NCBI GenBank assembly: GCA_018114805.1
Contig: CP073042.1
Span: forward strand, 2,046,001 to 2,110,000
From: Candidatus Streptomyces philanthi
GTDB taxonomy: Bacteria; Actinomycetota; Actinomycetes; Streptomycetales; Streptomycetaceae
Reading direction: 5' to 3'
DNA: 64,000 nt
A model generated the notes under the pieces. It worked only from the letters and a program-made list of their open reading frames with translations. It was not told where the DNA came from and made no database searches. Position numbers and translations under genes: made by a program. This document shows positions 1 through 8,754 of the stretch, piece after piece (position 1 is the stretch's first letter; each line of letters begins with the position of its first letter).

Positions 1-1
1 G

Positions 2-304
2 GCGCAGGTGGATGTGTACAAGCTGGCTGATGAGGTGACGGCTGGGCTTGAGGGGATGGAGGTGCCGTTGCGGGTGGCGGTGATGGGGTGTGTGGTGAAC
101 GGGCCGGGTGAGGCGCGTGAGGCGGATTTGGGTGTGGCGTCGGGGAACGGGAAGGGGCAGATCTTCGTGAAGGGTGAGGTCATCAAGACCGTGCCGGAGT
201 CGAAGATCGTGGAGACGTTGATCGACGAGGCCATGAAGATCGCCGAAGAGATGGAGAAGGCCGGCGTCGAGTCAGGCGAGCCGCAGATCAGCGTGGCGGG
301 CTAG
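2..304 (+). CDS. ispG: 4-hydroxy-3-methylbut-2-enyl diphosphate synthase (IspG/GcpE), C-terminal part
   Basis: This is the 3' end of ispG, cut by the window start; the reading frame is open from base 2. IspG reduces MEcPP to HMBPP in the non-mevalonate isoprenoid pathway using a [4Fe-4S] cluster. The fragment holds the C-terminal motif [11 protein letters not shown], whose Cys is the third cluster ligand in the family and whose Glu is catalytic, followed by the usual [10 protein letters not shown] stretch and a short charged tail. The two other cluster cysteines lie upstream of the window. The next pathway enzyme, ispH, is present at 29.3-30.3 kb. No lesion is visible in the part seen. Confidence 0.95.
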   Translation, partial: AQVDVYKLADEVTAGLEGMEVPLRVAVMGCVVNGPGEAREADLGVASGNGKGQIFVKGEVIKTVPESKIVETLIDEAMKIAEEMEKAGVESGEPQISVAG

Positions 305-318
305 GCACCCGCGCGTCG

Positions 319-346
319 GGGCGGTCACGCTGCGGCGTGACCGCCC
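319..346 (+). terminator. Intrinsic-type hairpin after ispG
   Basis: A 12-bp perfect stem (GGGCGGTCACGC at 319-330 with its complement at 335-346) closes a 4-nt loop 15 bases after the ispG stop. There is no T-tract, as is common for Streptomyces terminators. Confidence 0.8.
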
Positions 347-568
347 TTCGGCGTGCGGGGCCGCTCCCGCGCGGAGCCGGCGCCAGCGGTGCCGGTGCCG
401 GGTGCGTACGGCCTCGCTACGGCGACGACCTCACGTACGGGCACGAACCCGCGCACGGCCTCGACCTTCCGTACGGGCACGGACCCGCGTGCGTGGTGCG
501 CGGCCTCGGGTACGGAGGTGGGGCCGGGTAGGGTCCGGGCCGCGCCCGGCTCGGGCCTTACCCGGGGC

Positions 569-1075
569 TCAGTTCCAGGGGTCGGTGAAGGACCGGCCGG
601 GGACCGGCTTGGCGATCAGCGCCACCGAGATGAAGAAACTGACCTGGCCGATCGCGAACATCAGCGTGGCCAGCGCCTTGGGCTCGTAGTGCTCGGCCGC
701 CCGCGCGTACAGCTCGTCCGATACCCGCTCCCCCGTCGCGGCCGGCTGGAGCACGGCCTCCACCAGGGCCAGCGCGGCCCGCTCGGCGGCGGAGAAGTAC
801 GGCGAGTCCTGCCAGGAGGCCACCGAGGTGATCCGCTCCTCCGACACCCCCGCCTTACGCAGGAAACCCGTGTGCAGAACGGTCAGATAGCTGCTGCCCA
901 CGATCTGACCCGCGCGCAGGTGCACCAGGCTGATAGTGGAGCGCGGGACCGAGCCGTTACCGACGACCTTGAACAGCGCCGCCGACACCTCCGCCAGCTC
1001 GGGGACCAGTTCCGAGGGGTCCTCGGTGATCCGCGGGGCCGTCGGAACCTCTGCCGTGATCAAGTGTGCGTTCAT
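569..1075 (-). CDS. Carboxymuconolactone decarboxylase / AhpD-fold protein lacking the CxxC pair
   Basis: 168-residue all-helical AhpD-like protein. The start ATG at 1075 is preceded by a purine-rich GAGGGAGA site, and upstream in-frame Met codons have no such site. Members of this family normally carry a redox CxxC followed by His (for example GCSYCxxxH). Here the aligned segment is IVGSSYLTVLH (residues 58-68): the two cysteine positions are Ser61 and Leu64, while His68 is kept. The protein therefore keeps the fold but cannot act as a thiol peroxidase reductase. Its role is unknown. It stands alone between ispG and a small secreted-protein gene. It differs from the true AhpD at 56.5 kb, which keeps CGMC. 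Confidence 0.8.
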   Translation of the reverse strand: MNAHLITAEVPTAPRITEDPSELVPELAEVSAALFKVVGNGSVPRSTISLVHLRAGQIVGSSYLTVLHTGFLRKAGVSEERITSVASWQDSPYFSAAERAALALVEAVLQPAATGERVSDELYARAAEHYEPKALATLMFAIGQVSFFISVALIAKPVPGRSFTDPWN

Positions 1076-1260
1076 CGTCGTCTCCCTCAGGGGTGGCTTG
1101 TTGCCTTCACCGACCTGACGGATCGCGACCGCCGCGTGTGACAGCCTGACGCGGATTCTCATCCGGTCAACCGACGTCGCCGCTCGGCACGGGCGGGTGT
1201 GCCCGAGCACGGCGCGTTGGTTCCGGTGGCGTACGGCGCGGCCACCACCGAGAAGCGCGG

Positions 1261-1312
1261 CCGGGTGGGTGACGCGCGGTCCGGCAGCACCGGCCACGCG
1301 TCACCCACCCGG
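1261..1312 (-). terminator. Hairpin downstream of the small exported protein gene
   Basis: A perfect 16-bp inverted repeat (arms 1261-1276 and 1297-1312, core GGGTGGGTGACGCG) with a 20-nt loop lies 35 bases past the stop of the minus-strand gene ending at 1347, and probably also bounds the 569-1075 gene. Confidence 0.75.
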
Positions 1313-1346
1313 TTGACGACCCCCGGCGACCGGGGGCCCGCTCACG

Positions 1347-1751
1347 TCAGTGGCAGCCCGAGCCGCGCTCCCACCCGGACCATTCACCGACCGGGTAGCT
1401 GAAGCGCACGCGCTCCCACAGCTTGCCGTCGGTGCCGGTGACCGAGATGAAGAACGTGTCGTGCGGCAACGGGCAGACGGTGACGCCGCTGCGCACCTCG
1501 CCGCCCATGGAGGACCACGAGTTCCACTTGCCGGAGGTGTTGGTCCAGCGCGTCCACACGGCGTAGTCCGTGCCGATCGCGAACTCCTGCTTGACCCCGT
1601 TGTCGAAGGTGTACGTGGCGATGGCGTACTCACAGATGACGCGGCCACCACCCACGTTGCACACGTCCGCCTGCGCGGGCGACGCCGCCACGGCCAGGCC
1701 GGCCACGGCCGCCGCGGTGACGAGTACAGCCTTCGTTCTCTTGAGCTTCAT
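1347..1751 (-). CDS. Small exported protein of unknown function
   Basis: 134 residues. Residues 1-27 form a clear Sec signal peptide: a KLKRTK-type basic start, an Ala/Val-rich core and an AQA cleavage site just before DVCNVGGG. The mature part is Trp- and Thr-rich with four cysteines (near residues 30, 39, 93 and the C-terminus), suggesting two disulfides, and contains several W-x-x-W aromatic patches. I do not recognise a named family. The start ATG at 1751 has the site GGAGGAA 11 bases upstream, and that site lies in the 3' arm of a perfect palindrome (separate entry), so translation may be gated by RNA folding. The gene has its own terminator and appears monocistronic. Confidence 0.75.
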   Translation of the reverse strand: MKLKRTKAVLVTAAAVAGLAVAASPAQADVCNVGGGRVICEYAIATYTFDNGVKQEFAIGTDYAVWTRWTNTSGKWNSWSSMGGEVRSGVTVCPLPHDTFFISVTGTDGKLWERVRFSYPVGEWSGWERGSGCH

Positions 1752-1762
1752 GCCTGTTGCTT

Positions 1763-1794
1763 CCTCCGGTGGTGCGCCGGCGCACCACCGGAGG
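1763..1794 (-). promoter_or_regulatory. 32-bp perfect palindrome burying the ribosome-binding site
   Basis: Bases 1763-1778 (CCTCCGGTGGTGCGCC) are exactly complementary to 1779-1794. On the minus-strand transcript the last five bases of the hairpin, GGAGG, are the Shine-Dalgarno of the exported-protein gene starting at 1751. A DNA operator for a dimeric repressor is the alternative reading. Confidence 0.7.
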
Positions 1795-1984
1795 TGCGCC
1801 CGTACGCGAGCATCAACCGGCCCCTCCCGAGGGCCGGCCCCCTTGCACGCCGAGGCTGCCACCGGGCGCTCACGCTTTGCTAACGCGACGCTGCCGGGGG
1901 TGGGAGCGCGGTGGGGGCGGGCGTGAGCGAGCCCGTTTCGCACGCGCGGCCCGAACGGGGTGGCAGGCGTTCTAAGGTGGTCCC

Positions 1985-2445
1985 GTGGACTGGGGGACAC
2001 TGGTGGGCACGGCGCTCGGCGCGACGATCGGTGTGGGGGGGCCACACTCGTCGCGGACCGCCTCCGCTGGAAGCGGGAGGAGGCGACGCGGAAACAGGAC
2101 GTCCGTCGCCAGCTCTACGGCGAGTACCTGACGGCCCTCACGCGCACGCGCGGCCGGCTCAAGGAGGTCCGCCGCGCGGACCTGGACGGGGCCGAGCGGG
2201 CGCGCCAGGCCGCCGCGATCTTCGTTGAGGGCGGCGCGTACGAGCTGCGCTACCAGATGGCCCTCACCGCCACCGCGCCCGTCGTGGAGCACTCCGACGC
2301 GGCGCTGCGCAAGCTACGCGACGTGCGGGACCGCATCCAGGAGGGCTCGGCGGACGAGGAGTTGCAGGCGGAACTCCACCTGTTGATACGCGCGATCAAG
2401 ACGTTGCGGGACGCGATGCGCACGGACATGGAAGCGGACGCCTGA
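1985..2445 (+). pseudogene. Hypothetical membrane-anchored protein, apparent frameshift in a G-run
   Basis: The natural start is GTG 1985, giving an N-terminus VDWGTLVGTALGATIGVG that looks like a short membrane anchor. At the seven-G run near 2034-2041 the frame must change to continue into ATLVADRLRWKREE and the following ~130 residues of charged helical protein ending at 2445. The second half is open from an upstream GTG at 1960, but that start gives an unlikely N-terminus. Actinobacterial proteins of this layout (short hydrophobic start, then a long alpha-helical, Arg/Glu-rich cytoplasmic part) are common and of unknown function. A one-base homopolymer error or a true frameshift are both possible. 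Confidence 0.55.
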
Positions 2446-2569
2446 CGCCCGGGCGGCGGGCCGTGGCGAGTCGCCCGGTGGCAGGTCGCACGCGGGCGGC
2501 TCGCACGGTGGCGGGCGTGCCAGGGTGGTGCGACAGTTGGCGTCGGCGGGCCCGCGACCTGACGTGCCC

Positions 2570-3790
2570 TCACGGCGTCGCGGCCCGGTCCCCCGCCGAC
2601 GGCCTCACCCGGCCGACCCGAAGCTCCAGGTAACGCTGCTCGGCGAGGCTGGCGGTGGCCTTCGCGGCGCGCCGGTAGTGCGCGTACGCCCCCGCCGTGT
2701 CGCCGGTCCGCTCCAGCAGGTGGGCCCGTACGGACAGCAGCCGGTGGTGCCCGGCCATCCGGTCGTCGCCGTCCAGGGCGGCGAGCAGGGACAGGCCGGC
2801 CGCCGGGCCCTCGGTGTCGGCGAGGGCGATCGCCCGGTTGAGGGTGACCATCGGGTTGGGCGCGACACGTTCTAGGATCAGGTAGAGGGCGTGCACCTGC
2901 GCCCAGTCGGTCTCCTTGGCCGTGGCCGCGTCGGCGTGCGTGGCGGCGATGGCGGCCTGCAACACGTACGGGCCCAGCGCCGGACCGGCCAGCGCCGCCT
3001 TGACCAGCGCGGTGCCCTCGTCGATCAGCGCGCGGTCCCACGCCGTGCGGTCCTGCTCGTCCAGCGGCAGCAGGTCGCCGGCCGTGGTGCGGGCGTCGCG
3101 GCGGGCGTGGGTCAGCAGCATCAGCGCGAGCAGCCCGGTCACCTCGCCGTCCTCGGGGAGCTGCGCGTGCGCCATCCGGGTCAGCCGGATCGTCTCGCGT
3201 GCGAGGTCGGGGCGGTGGAGCCGGCTGCCGGAGGAGGCGGTGTAACCCTCGTTGAAGATCAGGTACAGCACGTGCAGGACGACCCGTAGCCGTTCCTGCC
3301 ACTCGGCGCCGCGCGGCAGGGCGAACGAGCTGCCGGCGGCCTTGATCCGATGCTTGGCCCAGCTGATCCTGGCCCCCATCGTGGCCTCCGGCATCAGGAA
3401 CGCGCGGGCGATCTCGGCGGTGGTCAGGCCGCCGACCGCGCGCAGGGTCAGCGCCGTCTGGGAGGCCGCGGTCAGCGCCGGATGGCAGCACAGGAACAGC
3501 AGGACCAGCGTGTCGTCGGTGTCCGGCGGCTCGGCGGGCGCGATCGCGGTGGCGAGCGCGGCGGGCGTGCTCGCTGCGCATCTGGTCGATGAGGCGACGG
3601 GAGGCGACCGTCACCAGCCAGCCGCGCGGGTTGTCCGGCACGCCCTCGGTCGGCCACCGCACGGTGGCGGCGATGACCGCCTCCTGCACCGCGTCCTCGC
3701 AGTCGTCGAACTGCCCGTACCGCCGGACCAACATGTGAGGACCCGCGGCGTCAGCGCGCGCAGCAGGTCCTCCACGACGAGTGTTGTCAT
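2570..3790 (-). pseudogene. ECF42-type RNA polymerase sigma factor (SigJ-like, with C-terminal TPR-like extension), frameshifted
   Basis: Reading on from ATG 3790 gives MTTLVVEDLLRAL, the classic ECF42 start, then the frame breaks near 3737. The next segment contains LVRRYGQFDDCEDAVQEA (sigma2) and NPRGWLVTVASRR. A second break near 3575 leads to the sigma4 part and the long conserved C-terminal extension (NEGYTASSG, LYLILERVAPNPMVTLNRAIA, LLSVRAHLLERTGD) down to the stop at 2570. ECF42 factors are typically encoded beside DGPF/YCII-domain proteins, and a remnant of one lies immediately upstream with an ATGA overlap. Both breaks are small indels. If real, no functional sigma factor is made. 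Confidence 0.85.
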
Positions 3791-4024
3791 GCCTCCAATG
3801 GTCCGTCAGCGAACATCACCTGACGCACCTCGATGCCCAGGCCCTCGATCGCGGCGTCGGGGATCCGCGCGGCCAGCTCGATGGCCCGCCTCGCAGTCGA
3901 TCAGGTAGAAGCCGCCCAGGTGCTCCTTGGCCTCCAGGAACGGGCTGTCGGTGACCACCGCACCACGGCGGCCTGGGACGGGTCGACGAGGGCCTGTGTG
4001 GTGATCAACTCTCCGACTTGACAC
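3787..4024 (-). pseudogene. DGPF/YCII-domain protein remnant, ECF42 partner
   Basis: Fragments of a YCII-related protein lie in three frames: a GELITTQAL segment near 4000, then VTDSPFLEAKEHLGGFYLIDCE (the family hallmark), then AIELAARIPDAAIEGLGIEV and a stop at 3787. At least two frameshifts separate them, and the N-terminal 40-50 residues normally present are not recognisable upstream. Its stop overlaps the sigma-factor start as ATGA, so the two were once translationally coupled. DGPF proteins are the standard genetic partners of ECF42 sigma factors; their molecular role is not settled. Confidence 0.8.
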
Positions 4025-4133
4025 CCGCCGCCGAAAAAGTGGCGTCCGTTCGCCGCCGACGTCCTCGCCGTCGCCCCGACCGGGGGCGAGCGGTGGGTGG
4101 TGCGGTGTCGCCCGGGGGCGGTGACCGGTGACG

Positions 4134-4577
4134 TCAGCCCGGGGGTGGGTCGATGAGCAGGTGAATGCCGTCGATCAGCGCCTGTGCCTGCCCTTCGGGC
4201 CAGTCCGCGATCCGGCTCGCGAGGTGCCGGGTCAGCGCGTCGCGCAGCTCGGCGACCGCGGCCTGTCCGGCAGGCGTCAGGCTGAGCAGGGTGGCCCGGC
4301 CGTCGCGGGGGTCGGGGCCGCGTTCCAGCAGGCCCGCGTTTTGGAGCCGGTCGGCGTAGCGGCTCGCGCCGGACCGGTCGATGCCGAGTTCGTCGGCGAG
4401 CCGCGCCGCCGACTGCGGCCCGAGCCGAGCCAGCCCGCTCAGTACGGAGTAGGTCTGCCGGTCGACGCCCGGCGGCGCCGAGTCGAGGATCGCGTCGTAG
4501 AGAGCGCTCCGGTTGCGCCGCAGCATCAGCTGGCCCAGCGCTTGCTCCAGGTCGCGTGCCAGTCCCCGGTGTGCCAT
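4134..4577 (-). CDS. MarR-family transcriptional regulator
   Basis: 147-residue winged-helix regulator. The helix-turn-helix is around residues 53-78 (LGPQSAARLADELGIDRSGA), followed by the typical wing ERGPDPRDGRATLLSLTPAG at 86-104. Length and layout are normal for MarR dimers that bind DNA and release it on ligand binding. It is divergent from the MFS gene starting at 4663, with 85 bases between the starts, the usual arrangement for a drug-responsive repressor and its efflux pump. That pump is now a pseudogene, so the regulator may have lost its local target. The gene itself is intact. Confidence 0.9.
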   Translation of the reverse strand: MAHRGLARDLEQALGQLMLRRNRSALYDAILDSAPPGVDRQTYSVLSGLARLGPQSAARLADELGIDRSGASRYADRLQNAGLLERGPDPRDGRATLLSLTPAGQAAVAELRDALTRHLASRIADWPEGQAQALIDGIHLLIDPPPG

Positions 4578-4662
4578 CCCGCCATGATACGTGCGATCCG
4601 CACGGATGAAGCGTAGGGTGATTGCGTGCAAGTCACACGCACTTACCGAGGGGGGTCCCATG

Positions 4663-6319
4663 CCCATCGACCACGCCCCGAACCCGCGCGCCGCCGGCCG
4701 ACCACCGGACGACGCCGCGATCGACACCGTGCCCGTGCCCCGCGAACCGGCGACGCCGCGCGACGCGGGCCGGGCGGCCGGGTGGCAGAGGGGCGCCCGG
4801 CGGGTCGGCGGGGCGTGGTGAGAGGCGAGGGGCGGCGCCAGGCGCTGATTCGGTCCCGTACTGGTGCTGGCCACGCTGGTGGCCAGCGTCATCAGCTCCT
4901 TCGGCGCCCCGCTCATCCCCACCGTCGCGCGCGAGTTCCACGCGCCGCTCAGCACGGCGCAGTGGTAGCTGACGGTGGCGCTGCTCGTCGGGGCGGCGAG
5001 TTCCCCGGTCCTCGGCCGGCTCGGCGACGGCCCGCGACGGCACGTGACGCTGCTCGGCGGCCTGGCCGTGGTCACGGCGGGCGACGTCGTCGCGGCACTG
5101 GCGGGCAACCTGGGGGTGTTGATCGTCGGCCGTGGGCTGCAAGGCGTCGGGCTCGGGCTGGTGCCGTTGGTGATAGCCACGGCACGGGACGAGGTGCCGC
5201 CGGCCAAGGTCGCGCCCACGATCGCGCTGCTGTCGGTCTCGGCCGGGGCGGGCCTCGGGGCCGGCTACCCGATCAGCGGGTTGATCGCCGGAGCGTGGGG
5301 GCTGGCGGGCGCGTACTGGTTCGGGGCGCTCGTCTCGGGCCTCGCGCTGGCCTGTGTCGCCGCGGTCGCCCCGCCCCGGGCGGGGCCGTGGTGACCCGCA
5401 CCGGCTCGACTGGGTGGGTGCCGTGCTGCTCGCCCTCGCGCTGTTCGCCACGCTGGTGGCGGTGGCGGAAGGGACGCGGTGGGGGTGGGGTTCACCGGCG
5501 ACCATCGGCCTGCTGGTCGCCGGGGCGGCGCTCTTCGCGGTGTGGTCCGTGCGACAAATACGCGCGGAGCGACCGTTGGTCCAACTGCGGGTGCTGCGCC
5601 ACCCGTCCGTGCTGTCCGCCGACGCGTGCGCCATGGCGCTCGGTGTCGCGATGTACATGGCGCTTTCGGCGGTGACGGAGTTCGTGCAGTCCCCGCGCTC
5701 GGGCGGCTTCGGAATTCTCCGCGTCAGCCGTCGTGGCCGGCCTCGTCCTGCTCCCCCTGTCCTTCTTCATGCTGAGCGGTTCCCGCGCGCTGCCGACCTT
5801 GGTGGCCCGGGTGGGGCCTCCGGCGGCGCTGACAATCGGCTGCCTCGTGGCCGCACTGGGCTGCGCGTTCTTCGCCGTCTTCCACGGCGCCCTGTGGCAG
5901 GCCTTCGTCATGTCGGGCGTCCTGGGGTGGGCCTCGGCACCACGTTCGCCGCGATCCCCGGCCTGATCGTGCGGTGTGTCCCGGCCCACGAGACGGGCAG
6001 CGCCCTGGGCTTCTACCAGGTGGTCCGCTTCACCGGCTTCTCCCTGGTCAGCGCGCTCGCGGCCACCGTCCTGGCCGCTCACGGCGGCGGCAACGGCCAG
6101 CCGACGGTGGGCGGCTACACCCTGGTGCTGTGGCTGTCCGCCGGCATCTGTGTCGTCGCCGCCCTCGCCTGGTTCCCGTCCGTCCGATCTCCCCGCCGCG
6201 AGCCCGCCGGGCGCCCGCCCACGGGCGAGAGCGGTACGGGCGGCACGAGCGGCGCTAGTGACACGGGCGGCGCGAGTGACACGTGCGGTATGGGCGGTAC
6301 GGGCGGCGCGGCGCGGTGA
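4663..6319 (+). pseudogene. MFS drug-efflux transporter (DHA2-like), multiply disrupted
   Basis: Pieces of one MFS transporter can be read in order through several frames. TM1 'VLATLVASVISSFGAPLIPT' is followed after GTAQW by an in-frame TAG at 4966-4968. Then come LTVALLVGAASSPVLGRLGD (TM2 and the motif A loop) to about 5390, a frame change into LDWVGAVLLALALF, another near 5720 and another near 5935 before the last helices (FAAIPGLIV, FTGFSLVSALAATVL). The divergent MarR gene probably regulated it. At least three frameshifts plus a nonsense codon make function very unlikely. The C-terminal tail is a Gly/Thr/Ser microsatellite. Confidence 0.9.
6235..6316 (+). repeat. 9-bp-type microsatellite in the MFS tail
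   Basis: Imperfect tandem units of the form ACGGGCGGC / GCGAGTGAC repeat about nine times and encode Gly-Gly-Thr / Ala-Ser-Asp steps. This is low-complexity DNA prone to slippage. Confidence 0.7.
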
Positions 6320-6361
6320 TCACCGGCGGTCGCCGGGCGACGCCCGGGCCCGGCGGGCCGG

Positions 6362-6892
6362 CTACGCGACCAACCCCCGGACGAACGCGGCGAAGTCCTC
6401 CGCCAGCAGGGTGACGCGGAAGTCGTCCTCCTGGTCCACGTGGACCACCGTCGGCTCGCCGGTCCTGCCACGGGCGCGGTAGTCGAAGGCCAGCATGTCG
6501 TGGCCGGCCGACGGGGTGTCCGCGAAGTAGACGCCGAGGTCCGGGTACTCCCACTCCTCGATCCAGAAGCGGCTGCCGAACTCGGCACCGAGGGAGTTCG
6601 GCTTGGTGCGCCCGATGCCGTACACGCCGCCCACGGCGACACCGGTCCGCTCCCCGGCGGACGGCGCCCCGGGCAGCGGGAAGAAGGCGCGGGTCGGGAC
6701 GCCGCCGTTGTGGGCGCGCATCAGGGCGACGTACGAGCGGGGCAGCCGGTAGCCGCCCAGTTCGGCCTCGAGTTCGGCGATGAGTTCCGGCGTGGGCGGC
6801 GTGTCCTCGACGTAGTCGCGCAGGGCGTACGGCGAGTCGTCCCAGAGGTGCGGGATGTCGAGAACCTCGTCGTCACCCGTGAAGTACCCCAC
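6362..6892 (-). CDS. SMI1/KNR4 (SUKH-1) family protein
   Basis: 176 residues with the SUKH layout: an N-terminal helix (TPELIAELEAELGGYRLPRSY) leading to the conserved 'LRLP..Y..LM..HNGG' turn (residues 41-64), a central beta-rich region (VYGIGR near 89, SRFWIEEWEYPDLGVYFADT near 107-126) and a C-terminal helix. Many SUKH proteins are immunity proteins against polymorphic toxins, others are housekeeping. No toxin gene is seen next to it. It lies between the dead MFS gene and the anthranilate-type cluster. The start ATG at 6892 is the only good Met. Intact. Confidence 0.85.
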   Translation of the reverse strand: MGYFTGDDEVLDIPHLWDDSPYALRDYVEDTPPTPELIAELEAELGGYRLPRSYVALMRAHNGGVPTRAFFPLPGAPSAGERTGVAVGGVYGIGRTKPNSLGAEFGSRFWIEEWEYPDLGVYFADTPSAGHDMLAFDYRARGRTGEPTVVHVDQEDDFRVTLLAEDFAAFVRGLVA

Positions 6893-7026
6893 CGCGCCTC
6901 CCCGTCGCCGTCGGCCCGTGAGTCTAGGCGGGCCCGCGCCGCCGCCCCCACCCGGGAGGCCGCGCGGCGCCGGCCCGGCCCATACGCGCGGGGCCGGACC
7001 GGCCGGGGCCCGGGTGTGGGTGCGGC

Positions 7027-8391
7027 TCAGCGGTCCAGGTACGTCTCAGCCACCAGGAACGCCAGGTCGAGCGACTGGCTGCGGTTCAGGCGGGGGTCGC
7101 AGAACGTCTCGTAGCGCTGGCGGAGGTCGTCCGCGTGGACCTCGCCGCCCACGCACTCGGTGACGTCGTCGCCGGTCAGCTCGACGTGGATGCCGCCGGC
7201 GTGGATGCCAAGGCCCTGGTGGACCTCGAAGAACCCCTTGACCTCGTCCAGGACGTCGTCGAAGCGGCGGGTCTTGTGGCCGCTGGGGGCCTCGAACGTG
7301 TTGCCGTGCATCGGGTCGCAGACCCAGCCGACCTGGGCGCCGGACGTGGTGACCTTCTCGACCAGGGCCGGCAGCTTGTCGCGGACGTGGCCCGCGCCCA
7401 TGCGGACGATGAACGTCAGCCGGCCCGGCTCGCGGTCCTCGTCCAGCCGCTCGACGAGCGCGAGGACCTCATCAGCGGTGGCCTTCGGGCCGATCTTGAC
7501 GCCGATCGGGCTGCGGATGCGGGAGCAGAACTCGACGTGCGCGCCGTCGAGTTGGCGGGTTCGCTCACCGATCAAGACCATGTGGCCGGAGAGGTCGTAC
7601 GGCTGGCCGGTGCGCTCGTCCGTGCGGGTGAGGGCCGCCTCGTAGTCGAGGATGAGCGCCTCGTGCGAGGCGTACGCCTCGGCCGAGTGCATCTGGGCCG
7701 GGTCCGCGCCGCAGGCGTGCATGAAGTTCAGGGCGCGGTCGATCTCGCGGGCCACCGCCTCGTACCGCTGCCCGGAGCGCGAGGTCTTGACGAAGTCCTG
7801 GTTCCAGGCGTGCACCTGGCGCAGGTCGGCGTAGCCGCCGCCGGTGAAGGAGCGCACCAGGTTCAGCGTGGCGGCCGACGCCTGGTACATGCGCTTGAGC
7901 CGCTCCGGGTCGGGGAGGCGGGACTCCTCGGTGAACTCGAAGCCGTTGACGGAGTCGCCCCGGTAGGCGAGCAGGGTGACGCCGTCGCGGGTCTCGGTCG
8001 GCTGGGAGCGCGGCTTGCTGTACTGGCCGGCGATGCGGCCGACCTTCACCACCGGGACCGAGCCGGCGTAGGTGAGCACCGCGCCCATCTGGAGCAGCGT
8101 CTTGAGCTTGTCGCGGATCTGGTCGGCGCCCACCGCGGCGAAGGACTCCGCGGAGTCGCCGCCCTGGAGCAGGAACGCCTCACCTCGGGCCACGGCGGCC
8201 AGCTTGTCGCGGAGCTGGTCGCACTCGCCGACGAAGACCAGCGGCGGGTAGGTCTCCAGCTCGCTCAGGGTCGCGCGCAGCGCCTCGGGGTCCGGCCAGT
8301 CGGGCTGCTGCGCGGCGGGCAGCGAGCGCCAGTCGGGCCGCGGGGCCGCCGCGGGCAGCGTGAGCAAGGTGTTGGCCGTCTGTGTGTTCAT
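7027..8391 (-). CDS. Class II (plant/PhzC-type) DAHP synthase
   Basis: 454 residues. It condenses phosphoenolpyruvate and erythrose 4-phosphate to DAHP, the first step of the shikimate pathway. Class II hallmarks are present: LLQGGDSAESF (74-84), KVGRIAGQYSKPRS, the Arg-rich active site, VCDPMHGNT, HVELTGDDVTEC and FCDPRLN. In the family the four metal ligands are Cys, His, Glu and Asp. The Cys of GGDCAE is Ser80 here (codon TCC), while the His of DPMHGN, the Glu of HVEL and the Asp of CDPRL are kept. It is the last gene of a minus-strand set with anthranilate synthase, PPTase, ligases and ACP, so it probably boosts chorismate for that pathway rather than serving primary metabolism. The start 8391 is chosen because upstream sequence is low-complexity. 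Confidence 0.9.
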   Translation of the reverse strand: MNTQTANTLLTLPAAAPRPDWRSLPAAQQPDWPDPEALRATLSELETYPPLVFVGECDQLRDKLAAVARGEAFLLQGGDSAESFAAVGADQIRDKLKTLLQMGAVLTYAGSVPVVKVGRIAGQYSKPRSQPTETRDGVTLLAYRGDSVNGFEFTEESRLPDPERLKRMYQASAATLNLVRSFTGGGYADLRQVHAWNQDFVKTSRSGQRYEAVAREIDRALNFMHACGADPAQMHSAEAYASHEALILDYEAALTRTDERTGQPYDLSGHMVLIGERTRQLDGAHVEFCSRIRSPIGVKIGPKATADEVLALVERLDEDREPGRLTFIVRMGAGHVRDKLPALVEKVTTSGAQVGWVCDPMHGNTFEAPSGHKTRRFDDVLDEVKGFFEVHQGLGIHAGGIHVELTGDDVTECVGGEVHADDLRQRYETFCDPRLNRSQSLDLAFLVAETYLDR

Positions 8392-8754
8392 GGGGTGTCG
8401 TATGCGGCGGGCCGTGCGACCCGCCGCTCTCCTTCCTGGACGCTTCGTGGCACTGTCGTCGGTCACGTCGACCACGTGGGGGTGGCCGGGGTACGGACGG
8501 GTGTCGCGGGGCGGTCGTTGGTGGCTGGCTGGTGGGACGGCGAGGGGCTTGCGGGCACCCGGGGCGGCGGGCTCCGGGCGGCGTGCCGGGCCCGGGGCCC
8601 AGCGCCCCCGGCCCAGGGCGTGGGGGCCCGGTGCCGGGGGTGGGGAGTGCGGGGTGTGGGGAGTTCTGAGTGCGGAGTCGGGTCGGCGGCCCGGCGGGGT
8701 GCCGGACCCGTGCAGTCGGACCGTGGCGTCGGACCAGGGCGTCGGGAGGTGCTG

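Noticed and set aside
1801..2045. Upstream extension of the small exported protein to 2045
   Set aside because: It would bury the signal peptide in the middle of the protein and ignore the GGAGG site before ATG 1751.
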